From positions 4,967,379 through 5,013,889 of the forward strand of contig NW_009799100.1 in NCBI RefSeq assembly GCF_000213175.1: 46,511 bases of DNA, given 5' to 3'. A model generated the notes under the pieces. The model was not told the DNA's origin. It saw only the letters and a list, made by a program, of their open reading frames with translations, and made no database searches. This document shows positions 11,025-21,594 of this stretch, piece by piece. Both the position numbers and the translations under genes were made by a program. Numbering within the stretch: position 1 is the stretch's first letter; each line of letters opens with the position of its first letter. Origin of the DNA: Neurospora tetrasperma FGSC 2508 (lineage: Eukaryota > Ascomycota > Sordariomycetes > Sordariales > Sordariaceae).

Positions 11025-11770
11025 AGCCTTGTAGAAACGATATTAATATACTAGTTGCTATAGTATTTTTATTTATAGGATTAGGATACCGCTTGATTGC
11101 GTTGAATAGATTTGGTGGTAAAAAGCGTTGAGCCTCCTTAAAAGACGGATTAATAGGATAAAATACTGGATAGTCAATGTAGAGATTGGGAGAGACGGCT
11201 GTATATCCTTCTATTAGAATAGTAAGGTTATAATCCCTATAATCCCTAGGAACACTTAGATTAGGTGAGGCCGCTACGTGTATTAGAGTTGGAATAGGAA
11301 AATTAAGAGAATTATAATATTCGTATATAGAAGTAGGTTGTAATACTATATTGGGGCTAGGAGGGTTCTTGAAAATAGGACTTATACTTATAGTTTGTAA
11401 AATGAAAAGTTAAATAAAAGTTAAAGTATAGTTCGAGAATATAATTAGTACTTACGGCGTCTCTTTCTCGAATGTAGTTTACTACCTCTAGTAATAGTTG
11501 GGTTTGTTAAAGCGGCTAGGTTTATTGAAGCAGCTAGGTTTGTTAAAGCGGCTAAGTTTATTAAAGCAGCTAGGTTTGTTAAAGCGGCTGGGTTTGTTAA
11601 AATAGTTGGGTTTATTATCTCTATATTTTATAATATTGTATTGGGGCTAGAGGTATCTTTGATAATAGTATTTATACTTAGTATAAGAGCACGTAACGGG
11701 CGAGGCACTACTGTAGCGTTGTTGACGTTCAATATAGAATTTACGACTAAAGAGTAAAATAAAAGGTAAG
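11025..11770 (-). pseudogene. RIP relic with repeated modules, unidentified
   Basis: The minus frame from about 11,410 down to the TAA near 11,025 is open with no stop. It includes SPNIVLQ, IYEYYNSLN and FKEAQRFLPPNLF. Upstream a GTAAGT donor (about 11,456) and an 18-bp repeat tract suggest an earlier exon. A second copy of the SPN-LQ module lies at about 11,633-11,690, and an IYEY-NSLN match lies at 12.1 kb, so the gene was probably built from repeated modules. It has no ATG and no known domain. Confidence 0.4.
11505..11615. repeat. 18-bp tandem repeat
   Basis: Six units of AAGCAGCTAGGTTTGTTA-type sequence at 18-bp spacing keep a reading frame. In one minus-strand frame they encode TNLAAL-type hexapeptides. 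Confidence 0.7.
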
Positions 11771-12018
11771 AGTTGTGCGCGCAGCTGGCGATGGAAGATA
11801 TATTCCCAGAACCAGACCCACTGCGGCCCGCTCTTTCTTATCTAATCTACAACCAATCAAATCAATCGCAACCGTGCGATGCATTCCAGTGCAATGCTCT
11901 GCCGAGGCATAACCCGTCTGACTGGGCTATAACACTTAGTAGTAGGTTATTAGAAAGATATAATAATATAATATTACGTAGTAAATTATTTATAAAGTTT
12001 CTTCTTTGGATTTAATAT

Positions 12019-12690
12019 TTAATATACGTTGGGTATATTGTCTTATAGTTGATTTATATTATCTAAAATAAAGGAGATAGCGAAGGAGGTAGCAGTAGTA
12101 AGATTTAGAGAATTTTAATACTCGTATATATTTATATCTTAATGTGTTGAGTGGGGGGTGGAAGTATTATTGGATTTAAAAGATTCGGAATTAGTATTAG
12201 GATTAATATCCTTTAAACTAATATTGTTGAAATTAGAACCATCCGTATTAGTATTATTAGACCTAGCTTTATCTTTAGATAACTTTAGTTAGTTAAATAA
12301 TTCTATAAAGGTACATTGGAGTAGAATGCTTACTTATTATTTTAACTAAGTTATTAATCCTTTTTACCTACCTAGGTAAAATCAACTCTTATATTTATAT
12401 TACTAACGTTCGTTGAAATTTAATAAATTATTTAGCAATAGCAGGGATAATTTAACGTAGCTTGCTTTTACTACGCTACTTATATTTGTTTTGGGCAAAG
12501 TTCTTATTAAAGAAGTATATAAACTAGATTGGATATCCGCCGACTTTAAGGAAGATTCTATTAATTAAGTTAGGTTGGGCTTGTTGAGCGCTTTTAATTA
12601 ATGTTTGAAAGACGCTCGGGCGTTTAGTATAGAAGTTATTATTAAGAGACGCGAGGAGTAGTATATTAGTCTCTTAAATAATTATTATAG
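12019..12690 (-). pseudogene. RIP relic of an unidentified gene
   Basis: Two minus-strand segments, in different frames and joined near 12,300, read continuously apart from TAA/TAG stops. Readable parts include SAQQAQPNLINRIFLK, NNTNTDGSNFNN and a C-terminal IYEY-NSLN module shared with the relic at 11.0-11.4 kb. The terminal TAA is at 12,019-12,021. No family is recognised. Confidence 0.4.
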
Positions 12691-12896
12691 ATAGTTCTTA
12701 TTAATTTTAAGTTTAAGGGGGGTTTAAATTGAATAGTACTTAAAAAAGCTTTTTTAAAGGGAAGAGTTCGTTATTAGCGGCCGTATTAGGAGTGTGTTGC
12801 AAGGTACTCTCTATTAGAAAGAAGTTATAAAGAAAATAAATTAGACTTAGGGTAGATAAGTATTTTAGAAGGTTAAGAAAAATATAACGGTAATTT

Positions 12897-13055
12897 AATA
12901 AGTAATTTAAGGAAGTAATTTGAGTAGGCAACTTAAGGAGGTAATTAAAGGAGGCAATTGAAGGAAGCAATTGAAGGAGGTAACTAAAGGAGGCAATTAA
13001 AAGAAGTAATTAAAGGAGGCAATTAAAAGAAGTAATTAAAGAAGGTAATTTGGAA
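12897..13055. repeat. 13-bp minisatellite array, locus 3
   Basis: About twelve units of GGAGGCAATTAAA at 13-bp spacing on the plus strand form a diverged version of the same minisatellite. The array lies upstream of the minus-strand relic at 12.0-12.7 kb. Confidence 0.75.
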
Positions 13056-13556
13056 AGGAGGAAGATAGAAAGTATAAGAAAATAAACCGGTAAGGTAGAT
13101 AAGAATAGTAAATTAAAGAGCTAATCGGAAGTATAAAATTATAAAGTAGTAAAGTAGATTAAAGAGACAAATTTAGGAAGTTAATTGGACGTAGATAAGG
13201 AGGGTAATAGAGAATAAAACTAATATAATTATATATATAGAGCCTATAGTATGTACAGACTTTGAATAGGGAGAAAAGAATTATAGAGAATTACTATATT
13301 TACTATATTAAAATTAGAGTAATTTGGGTATCTTTTTATAGTTGGTATATTAAATTACTATTGAGTAAGGTTTTAATGCGCGGTAATAACCGTTTAAATT
13401 CTTATTAGTAGGTCTCTTATATTTACTAGGCACAGCCCAATCCCCACTTTGTACCCTACCTAGATTGTACTATATTTAGCCTTCTAAATTCTATTAGTCT
13501 CCTTTTCTCTCTCTCCTCTTCTCGATAATATACTTAATTAATTGAATTTTTTATAT
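13056..13556. other. AT-rich spacer, nothing recognised
   Basis: No readable relic frame. Confidence 0.35.
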
Positions 13557-13764
13557 AGCGAGGTAAAGTAGCGAAGTACATTAGCGAAGCAAATTAGAGA
13601 GGTAAATTAGTAAGGTAAATTAACAAGATAAATTAGTAAAGTAAATTAGTGAAGTAAATTAGCGAGGCAAATTAGTAAGGCAAATTAGCGAGGCAAATTA
13701 GGAAGGCAAATGAAGAAGGCAAATTAGCGAGGCAACTTAGCGAGGGAATCTAGTAAGGCAAAAT
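13557..13764. repeat. 13-bp minisatellite array, locus 4
   Basis: About 16 units of GCAAATTAGCGAG at 13-bp spacing are present. The array lies about 600 bp upstream of the FunK1 relic. Relative to that gene it has the same orientation as locus 1 has to the FHA-kinase relic. Confidence 0.85.
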
Positions 13765-14349
13765 ACTACGGGTGATAAGCAAGATTTTATGTATCTTCTC
13801 CCTTAGCAGGTACCGGGCACGGACCCCTACACCGCAGAAGCGCCTTCTAATACTCTATGCAAGGCTTCCTTACATTCTTGTCCTCTCTCCCAACCTCTCG
13901 TCGTCTATTAGTCGACATTTAACAATATAATAACAATAGCCAAACGCGACATTTTACAAAACCCTACGTTCGCATCCTTCTATAGTTGCGCTTCAAGAAT
14001 ATTATTGCTATTACTATAACGGATCGACCCTAATTAGAAATTATTTGAGAATATTCTATTAGTATAGGCCTAAATACTTTCTGTACTTCGTTCGAATCGC
14101 TCTATAGAGACAAGGGTATTTCCTATTCTACGCTAGACGCGTTCCGTTAGCTACGTAAAGAAGGTGGGTAAATAGACGTACCTTTCTAAAACGCTTATAA
14201 TTCTAATTCGGTATTATTTAAATTTATAGAATTTTACGTTTAAACTTTTATTAATACTATAAATCCTCCCGATCATCCCTCTTCTACATTCGAATTTAGG
14301 CTGTACTAGCCTTCTCGATAATATATTAAAATATTTACCCGCCCTTATC
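13765..14349 (+). other. Presumed 5' flank of the FunK1 relic
   Basis: AT-rich sequence with partly readable plus-strand frames (for example RPKYFLYFVRIAL) that may belong to the FunK1 gene's N-terminus or to an upstream exon. I cannot place a start. Confidence 0.3.
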
Positions 14350-16500
14350 CTAGGAAAATTAGATAATTTCAATTTAGATTAATTTGAGCTACTTTTTAGT
14401 ATAGTCTTTAATAATAAGCCCGACGATAAAATTTGGAATTAAGTTCGCTATATTATTATTAAGGCTACCTTACCTCTCCGATCGATAATATTATACTTAC
14501 TTTAAACGCTATAATTTGTAAATATAAGTAATTTCGTAAATTCTTCCGAATATTGTAAAAATGTAAATATAGTTCTTAAGGATAAATTCGGCGTTATATA
14601 CGTCGACCTTCCTAATTTCTATTATATTTTTTTCGGTTGGGTAGCAGGTTTAATAATAGTATTAGAAGTTATTTTTAAAAAGTATATAGAAAGTATTAGC
14701 CTACTCTTCCGTAATAGTTAGTACGGGTGGCCGAAAAATATAAAGGAGGACTGTGTCCTAGATTGGTTTTTTGAAATTAGTAAAAAAGTAGTAATATTTG
14801 TAAAGGAATATAATCCGATAAGGATACTGCCGTTTCTACGAAGGGTATTAATATAACCTAATAAATAGATTTTCGGTTCGATTACGGAATATAAATTGGA
14901 TATCGGCTTTATAACTAACTTAGAGGCCGGTAATAATACTTAATAGCGCTAGTCGTATATCCTTATACCGGGCGAAGTAAAGAATAATCTTCTTACTAAT
15001 ATAGTATTAAATATATAGTTCGATTTTAGGAAATACGTAAGGGAAGTATTCGCTACTTAAAATATTTAGAATAATCGTTACTTTGTTTTAGGATTTACAA
15101 TTTGTAGATTATTAATAAGGATATAGGAGTTTAATCGGTTTGGGGCTATTGTATCCAAAAAATTCGATATTAATACGGACGGCTTGTAATTCGTATTAAT
15201 AGTCCTTGCGTTTCTCTAAATGAGTGAGGAGGAACTTAGGTTTAATTTATTAATTATAAAAGAGAATAAGAAACGGATCGTTTAAATTGAGAGGAATAAT
15301 TTAATAGAATGTTTTATTATTAATAAAGTAATATAATACGTATATTATATATCCGGCTAGGTAACGACTTACTAGAAGGCCTATCCTGAGGGAGACCCGT
15401 AAATACTATTAGTTATTAAAGATTCTTAATAGTACTTTGAATATAATAAGGAAGGGGAATTATTGTAAAATATAATTAATATAAGAGTAGTAAATATAAT
15501 TCGATATTATTATTACGAAATAGTCTAGGTACGTAGAGCCGATAATAATATCCGAAGCAACGTCCGGGGAAAAATCGATATTAATACGGGAAAGAAAATT
15601 AGGCCGGAACGCTCGCCGCTAACTAGGATATTTCCAACTAATACTTTATAAAAGGCCGTAATATTAATATAGTTAGTAAAAAACGGTTATCTAACTAAAC
15701 CGATATTACTTTGCCCTCTAATAAGCGATCCTATACAGATCCGATTAGTAATACGCTATTAAATTGGGTATATCGGCGAATTATTCTTTATAATTATAGC
15801 TAACCTATATATTAGGTAAGTTCTAAAGCGGCCTTATTCATTACGTTGGAAGGTTGTATTGATAGATATAAGTCGCTATAGAGAAAGGCCGGTTTCCTTT
15901 ATAAAAATATTTTTATTAATAACTTTATAATAAATGAGGATAATAATAATATTTCTTAACTTTTATTCTTAATCGATTTAAACTTTATTATTAGAAAGTA
16001 ATGGGAGGGTACTTTGGGAATAAAGGGTATAATTAGTATTAGGGCGTTTATAGTAATTGGGGTCCTTCTAAACGAATAATATTCCTTTATATATAATTTC
16101 GAATTATTCTTTTAGGTCCTATTTTAAATCTACGTTTATTACGACGGGTTAAATAAGAGTGAGGTTATTAACGAATTTAACGAGTAGAATTATATAAGCC
16201 CTATAAAGTTAATAAAGGAGAAGAAGGGGCAAATTACTAATAAAGAAGATTTTATAGAATCTATAGAAGCAAATTTTACAGTATACTACCAGCCGTTAAT
16301 ACCGTAGGTTAATAGACTATAGAAAGTAGTATTTCCGAATGGTGCAAAGTGGAAAAAAGAGGACGAGGAATTATATAATTTGATAAAGGGGATTCTTAAG
16401 GAAGTACGAGAGGATTTAGTAAGGGAATGTTTTAGAGAGAGAAATAATTTTGCGAATTAGGGTAAGTAGGTAGGTAGTTACGTAAATAGTATTTACTAAT
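14350..16500 (+). pseudogene. RIP-degraded FunK1-type fungal protein kinase
   Basis: The plus strand reads almost the full length of the fungal FunK1 kinase family. Successive segments are NSSEYCKNVNIVLKDKFG, YVDLPNFY, GWPKNIKEDCVLDWFFEIS, ILIPGEVKNN-type, RYFVLGFTICRLLIRI, KKFDINTDGL, FLWMSEEELRF, NIRSNVRGKIDINTG, SKAALFITLEGCIDRYKSL, AGFLYKNIFINNFIINED, LIDLNFII, RAFIVIGVLL, YYQPLIP and VVFPNGAKWKKEDEELY. The catalytic HRDIS-NN now reads YKNIF-NN, and the metal-binding Asp region LIDLD reads LIDLN. Dozens of Gln and Trp positions are TAA/TAG, and the frame changes at least once between 14.36 and 16.46 kb. It is non-functional; the family call is strong. Confidence 0.88.
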
Positions 16501-16563
16501 AGGTTATTATGGTAATAAAGATTAGACAATAAATTTGAGGATTACCTATCTATACTACGTAGA

Positions 16564-18150
16564 TTGTTAAGACGTGTAAATATAGCCGGCTGTAGTATTG
16601 CGCGGCTTTTAGTCTCCTTTCTCCTTGTAGTATAGAATCACCTCTTATCTGCCAGCCGCCGGCCTGCTCTCGGTGGACTTCCAGGCAATCGCCAGTCGTA
16701 TTTCGAGTGACGGGGTAAAGTAGTGGGCAACGAAGCAACACTCTGCTTTTTTGCCCCCGTTGTTCCGTTCGCATCGGGGAGGCTTGGGAACGACTTGTTC
16801 AGTGGTTGAGATAAAGCCTGCCCGTACGATGAGGGCATAAGTCTTCGTAGCCAAGTAGTCGAGGGAGGCAAGGCTTGGGGGGGGGGNNNNNNNNNNNNNN
16901 NNNNNNNNNNNNNNNNNNNNNNNNNNNNNNNNNNNNNNNNNNNNNNNNNNNNNNNNNNNNNNNNNNNNNNNNNNNNNNNNNNNNNNNNNNNNNNNNNNNN
17001 NNNNNNNNNNNNNNNNNNNNNNNNNNNNNNNNNNNNNNNNNNNNNNNNNNNNNNNNNNNNNNNNNNNNNNNNNNNNNNNNNNNNNNNNNNNNNNNNNNNN
17101 NNNNNNNNNNNNNNNNNNNNNNNNNNNNNNNNNNNNNNNNNNNNNNNNNNNNNNNNNNNNNNNNNNNNNNNNNNNNNNNNNNNNNNNNNNNNNNNNNNNN
17201 NNNNNNNNNNNNNNNNNNNNNNNNNNNNNNNNNNNNNNNNNNNNNNNNNNNNNNNNNNNNNNNNNNNNNNNNNNNNNNNNNNNNNNNNNNNNNNNNNNNN
17301 NNNNNNNNNNNNNNNNNNNNNNNNNNNNNNNNNNNNNNNNNNNNNNNNNNNNNNNNNNNNNNNNNNNNNNNNNNNNNNNNNNNNNNNNNNNNNNNNNNNN
17401 NNNNNNNNNNNNNNNNNNNNNNNNNNNNNNNNNNNNNNNNNNNNNNNNNNNNNNNNNNNNNNNNNNNNNNNNNNNNNNNNNNNNNNNNNNNNNNNNNNNN
17501 NNNNNNNNNNNNNNNNNNNNNNNNNNNNNNNNNNNNNNNNNNNNNNNNNNNNNNNNNNNNNNNNNNNNNNNNNNNNNNNNNNNNNNNNNNNNNNNNNNNN
17601 NNNNNNNNNNNNNNNNNNNNNNNNNNNNNNNNNNNNNNNNNNNNNNNNNNNNNNNNNNNNNNNNNNNNNNNNNNNNNNNNNNNNNNNNNNNNNNNNNNNN
17701 NNNNNNNNNNNNNNNNNNNNNNNNNNNNNNNNNNNNNNNNNNNNNNNNNNNNNNNNNNNNNGAAGTAGGTCAGCGCTCCAATAGTACGCTAGCTCTGTGA
17801 TGCGCCCACCGAACATTATACCCTGTAGCGTGCTCACCCTGGAAAAGGGTAGATATGTCAAGCTAGGGGCAAAGTCGTTGCGATAGTAATGTAAGTGACA
17901 CTTCCTCATTGTGGCGCCAGCGCGACTGACTTTACGGGCTCGGCGGGCTTCCGCTATTTGCACCTCTTCGGAAGGCCGTAGTGTTCGTGGCATTGGTGTT
18001 CGTGGTATTGCTGTGCGAATATAGCTATAATGTTGAGCCGGGACAGTAGATGTAGGGGCTAAGGATTGTAAACGAGTCGTGGGTGCTTTCCGATTCGATC
18101 TGTGGAGGAAGTTTGCTACATAGCGGGTGACTCCACGCTATCGTTAAGAG
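16564..18150. other. Second less-mutated island, interrupted by the gap
   Basis: Sequence on both sides of the gap has balanced composition. On the minus strand an ATG at 17,993 opens a 77-codon frame running into the gap, and another open frame emerges on the far side (16,638-16,875). They may be ends of one gene hidden by the gap, but neither shows a recognisable domain, so this is not called a gene. Confidence 0.4.
16887..17761. other. Assembly gap (run of N)
   Basis: 875 undetermined bases directly follow a run of ten G (16,877-16,886). The homopolymer may have caused the assembly break. Any reading frame spanning the gap is an artefact. Confidence 0.99.
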
Positions 18151-18493
18151 AGGGACTGTGATGAGTTTGTTGTAGTGGATGACCAAAACGCCAGTAATCT
18201 AATAAATAGAGCGAGAGATTCCCTTGCTACTCATTTATTAAACTCGGCGATTAACTACAATATTATTTGTCTACCCAAAGCAAGAACGACGTTTTATACC
18301 CCTAGGGAGGCGGAAGTAGACGTTAAAGCTAACTACTACTAAAGCGAGAACGATATACGTTTGGAATTATTATTACCCTTATAGGGCTGGGATAGATTAA
18401 GGGCCAATTGCAGGGACCGTTTTAGCGTACATATTAACTTACCAGCTCAACTAAATCCCCCTCCTACCCCAAATATTACTTACTTCTTTATTA

Positions 18494-19190
18494 CTATGGC
18501 CGTCGCCTACAATCTTCGGCTTTAACTTTCCACTTCTTCACAAACTCTAATCTCATTGCCGAACTAAACGCGTAATATATAATTATACTCATCGGATTAT
18601 CCCTTAAATACTCTATTAATTATACTATTTTATACAAATCGGTAACTATTAGCGAAGGATAATATATCGCCTAAATATCTTATACTACAATATAAAGTAA
18701 AGTTTCAATAAATAGAGGGTTAGAATAAGAATAAGTAATACGAATCTCTATTTTTCCCTTATTAGTATTCCGACCGCGTATATTATCGTACGCTGCGTAG
18801 AACGCCCGCGCGATTAATCCATCGATACGACGTAAGAGGTAATATTCTTTATTTAAATTATATCGGTAGTTAATTTAATTATTAAGCCGTATATTAAATT
18901 CCTTAATACGGGTTTCGAGCTTAGCGGTACGTTTGGCCTTATAAGAAATACATTCGAGAATGGCGGTATATTAGTCCTCTAACTCTTTAACGCAGTATAC
19001 GAGGCGTTGGTTCTTATTGATTATTTTGCAGTTCTTATCAATTATTTTATAGTTCTTATCGAATATTTTACAGTAATTGCGGGCAGCGTCTCAAAGATTT
19101 TAAAGGAAGGGTATCTAACGTTCCTCCAAATTGCAGAAGGCGAGGACAAGGTTTTAGAACGTTTTAAGGGATGGGGGCTCTATTGTATAT
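18494..19190 (-). pseudogene. RIP relic of a coiled-coil protein
   Basis: One minus frame reads about 230 codons with mostly TAA/TAG stops. It includes KELED, ILECISYKAKRTAKLETRI, LLRRIDGLIARAFYAAYDN, EYLRDNPMSIIIYYAFS and MRLEFVKKWKVKAEDCRRR. The N-terminal half has repeated DKN(Y/C)KII units with heptad-like spacing. The final TAG is at 18,494-18,496. The family is not recognised. Confidence 0.45.
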
Positions 19191-19397
19191 TAGCGTTTTC
19201 GGTCTAGGGGTATATTAGTAGTGATAAGAGACTGGTAATAGGTAGGCGAATATACTAAATGGAGTGGGGGTTTGTACTGGAGTCTTGGAGCTACTCGCTA
19301 AATCGATAGATGGACCACTTTTATAGATGCCCTCCTGATCTATATAATAGGGCAATGGGTCGTCAGAGTGTCGACGGCTTACGGTCTAGAAAAAGAG

Positions 19398-20119
19398 ATC
19401 TTAATTAGGAGAAATTTGGACGCCGGGTAAGTATACGTACTAGAAGGGAAGCTTTTCGGCGAATTATAATTATTAGTAGGATAGCTACCCGCTAATTTCA
19501 AACCTTAATCGTTTAGAGTGGAAGAAGGTAATACTAAAGCGTTAGCGTACTAACGTTTATAAAATAGGGTTTATAGTAAAGAATAAACTATATTCTTATA
19601 TAGTAGAGGATAGCCTTTTAATAGTTATATTCAATTAAATTAACCGGCCGCCTCGGCTACTATAAAGTATTCGAAGGTTATAGTAATTATCGAAGCGTAC
19701 TAATTATAAAGTAAATAAGAAGATAGAGGGAAAATAAGCGATTTAAATTTATACTTCTAACCTAATTAACGCTAAATTAAAATAGATAGTAATTTTATCG
19801 ATAGTAGAAAGAGTAGTCAAATAATTCGAATAAAATTCTATATTCCCCCCTTTTTAGAATTAGAAGAGTAATTTAAGGGCTAATTAAAGATAGTAATCGT
19901 ATTATATTAAAGTAGAGGCTAAGGGACTATTAAAGAGGCATAATATATATAAAAAGTACGGGCGGATTGGCGTTGGCTTTATACTCGATAGATTGAATAT
20001 TTTTAAGGTTAATAAGTATATATAGACGGGTATGTTTGGGCTTTGTAATAATTCCAACTAGAATGAAGGTTGCTCGTGGGGGTAGGATAAAAGTATCAAT
20101 ATAGAGTCGAATCTTTAAG
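19398..20119 (+). pseudogene. RIP relic of an unidentified gene
   Basis: A single plus frame of about 240 codons is interrupted almost only by TAA/TAG. It contains NLNRLEWKKVILKR, VYKIGFIVKNKLYSYIVED, IKVEAKGLLKRHNIYKKYG and IGVGFILDRLNIFKVNKY. It diverges from the relic at 18.5-19.2 kb, and the two share a short 5' space. I do not recognise it. Confidence 0.45.
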
Positions 20120-21594
20120 TCGGATATAATTCCGAAGTTCTAGTATATAGAAACGCTAAGATCGGTAATATTAATATTAAGATCCGGTATACTATAGGAA
20201 GAACGGATTAACTCAGAGTTCGAACTCACCCACTCCATCCTATAACAACACAACTGGCAAATCGTTGCCACAATCAGTAGATAAAGAACGCTACAAGAGT
20301 AACGTACTCTCTCCGTTCTCTTAAGAACCCTAGTCCTTCCAATAGGCGTACCTATTAAGTAGGATTTAGCAGCTTTTATAATTCTTAATTTGTAGCCGAC
20401 GCAATGCCAACAATGTGTATAGGAAATAAGCGGGAGTAGTGAGAGAGGAGATGCGAGAAGGGGGTAAAAGAGGGAAGACTTATTGGTATGGTTGGATTCC
20501 AATGGCGAGCCAACTTGATTTTGATGTTCGGTATATAACTAGCGAGGTGATATATCGTTCGATTCAGATAGGAATGGTGGCGGTGGCTCGACGTCGTATT
20601 GGGGTAGGGAGCGTCCTGGATCTTGGGTGTCGCTGTACGTGTCGAAATCTAACAATCTAGCATCGTTAAGCGGAGTGTCGTTGACTTGGCTGTAAAGATA
20701 TGTTTATATTAGCTTTATGCAGATACTATACTGCCGAAACCACAGCTCCGGCGCCGATGCGAACCAAAATGTGAAATTAATACGAGGAAGAGTGATATGA
20801 TGTAATAAAAGATCCATTAGCATCACCTAGATCCAGACAAGCAAGCCTCATTCACAGTATGACCGATTGGCCATGTGAAATCTAACCTCTCATTTTCCAG
20901 ACAACACATAACTATCTCTTAAACAGCCACTACTTCTTGTCCTTGTCCACAAATGGTTCATCTCAGCTAACTATCAACATCGACAAGGCATCATGTTACA
21001 TATATAGACGGCTTGGATGCGATGCAGTAGATTGAAACCCGCTTTATGCTGCTGGCTGCACGGAAAATCGGCACACTCATCTGTCCGTCCATTTGTCCAT
21101 TAGAGCTTTGCTCTGTCTGTTGTGCGCACTGATAGAGGAGCGGACAGAGAAATGCATTTACGAGTGGAACAATGATGGTGCTGTCCATCAAAATATGAGC
21201 TAGCATCCATGGGAGCGAGATGACAGACTTGTAGACACATTGAACTTGAAGTCAGTCATCGATATCATTACGTCCAAGGACGTGGTTTATAGGCCAGCCT
21301 ACAAGTTGAAGCGTAAGGCTTGAATCAACCATTACGAAGATGCGGCAAGCCTATGGCGGGTGAGCCACAAGGCTTCGGCCATTTTGCATATATATGACAG
21401 TTAGGATGTCAGACGGCTGGCAACGACATTGGTTTGGATAGCGGAATCATCAGCGCACTTCAAGGTTGTGAGAGCTTGGTTGGCTTGCCAGGTACAGGAT
21501 ATTTTAACGTCGCGGTCACGGCCTTGCTGTCTCCTGCCATGTGACAGACTTCCAAAGAAAATAGGTAATCAACAGTCCAACCGACCACAGGTTG
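20120..21594. other. Compartment boundary and ferroportin 3' flank
   Basis: Composition changes from RIP-type to normal between about 20,140 and 20,700. Short open frames on both strands (20.1-21.2 kb) lack domains and plausible gene structure. The right part is probably the 3' untranslated region of the ferroportin gene. Confidence 0.6.

Larger units (their letters stand above)
1..20140. other. RIP-mutated AT-rich block
   Basis: The whole stretch is AT-rich, dominated by TA steps and visibly poor in CA and TG. Ghost reading frames run for hundreds of bases, with stops almost exclusively TAA or TAG where Gln or Trp would be expected. That is the known product of repeat-induced point mutation (C to T at CpA) in Pezizomycotina. 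No intact gene was found in it. Composition recovers in two islands (about 6.86-8.54 kb and 16.56-18.15 kb), and permanently between about 20.1 and 20.7 kb. The block is probably heterochromatic; that is inference. Base-composition statistics were not computed. Confidence 0.9.

Noticed and set aside
4340-13764. CRISPR-like arrays
   Set aside because: The regular 13-bp units have no spacers and the genome is fungal, so these are minisatellites.
16638-17993. 451-codon minus-strand frame and 297-codon plus-strand frame
   Set aside because: They run through the run of N, so the central part is undetermined and the apparent length is an artefact.
1-20140. Mitochondrial or prokaryotic origin for the AT-rich block
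   Set aside because: The stops fall at Gln/Trp positions of fungal nuclear kinase families and the transition bias fits RIP, not a low-GC organelle genome.
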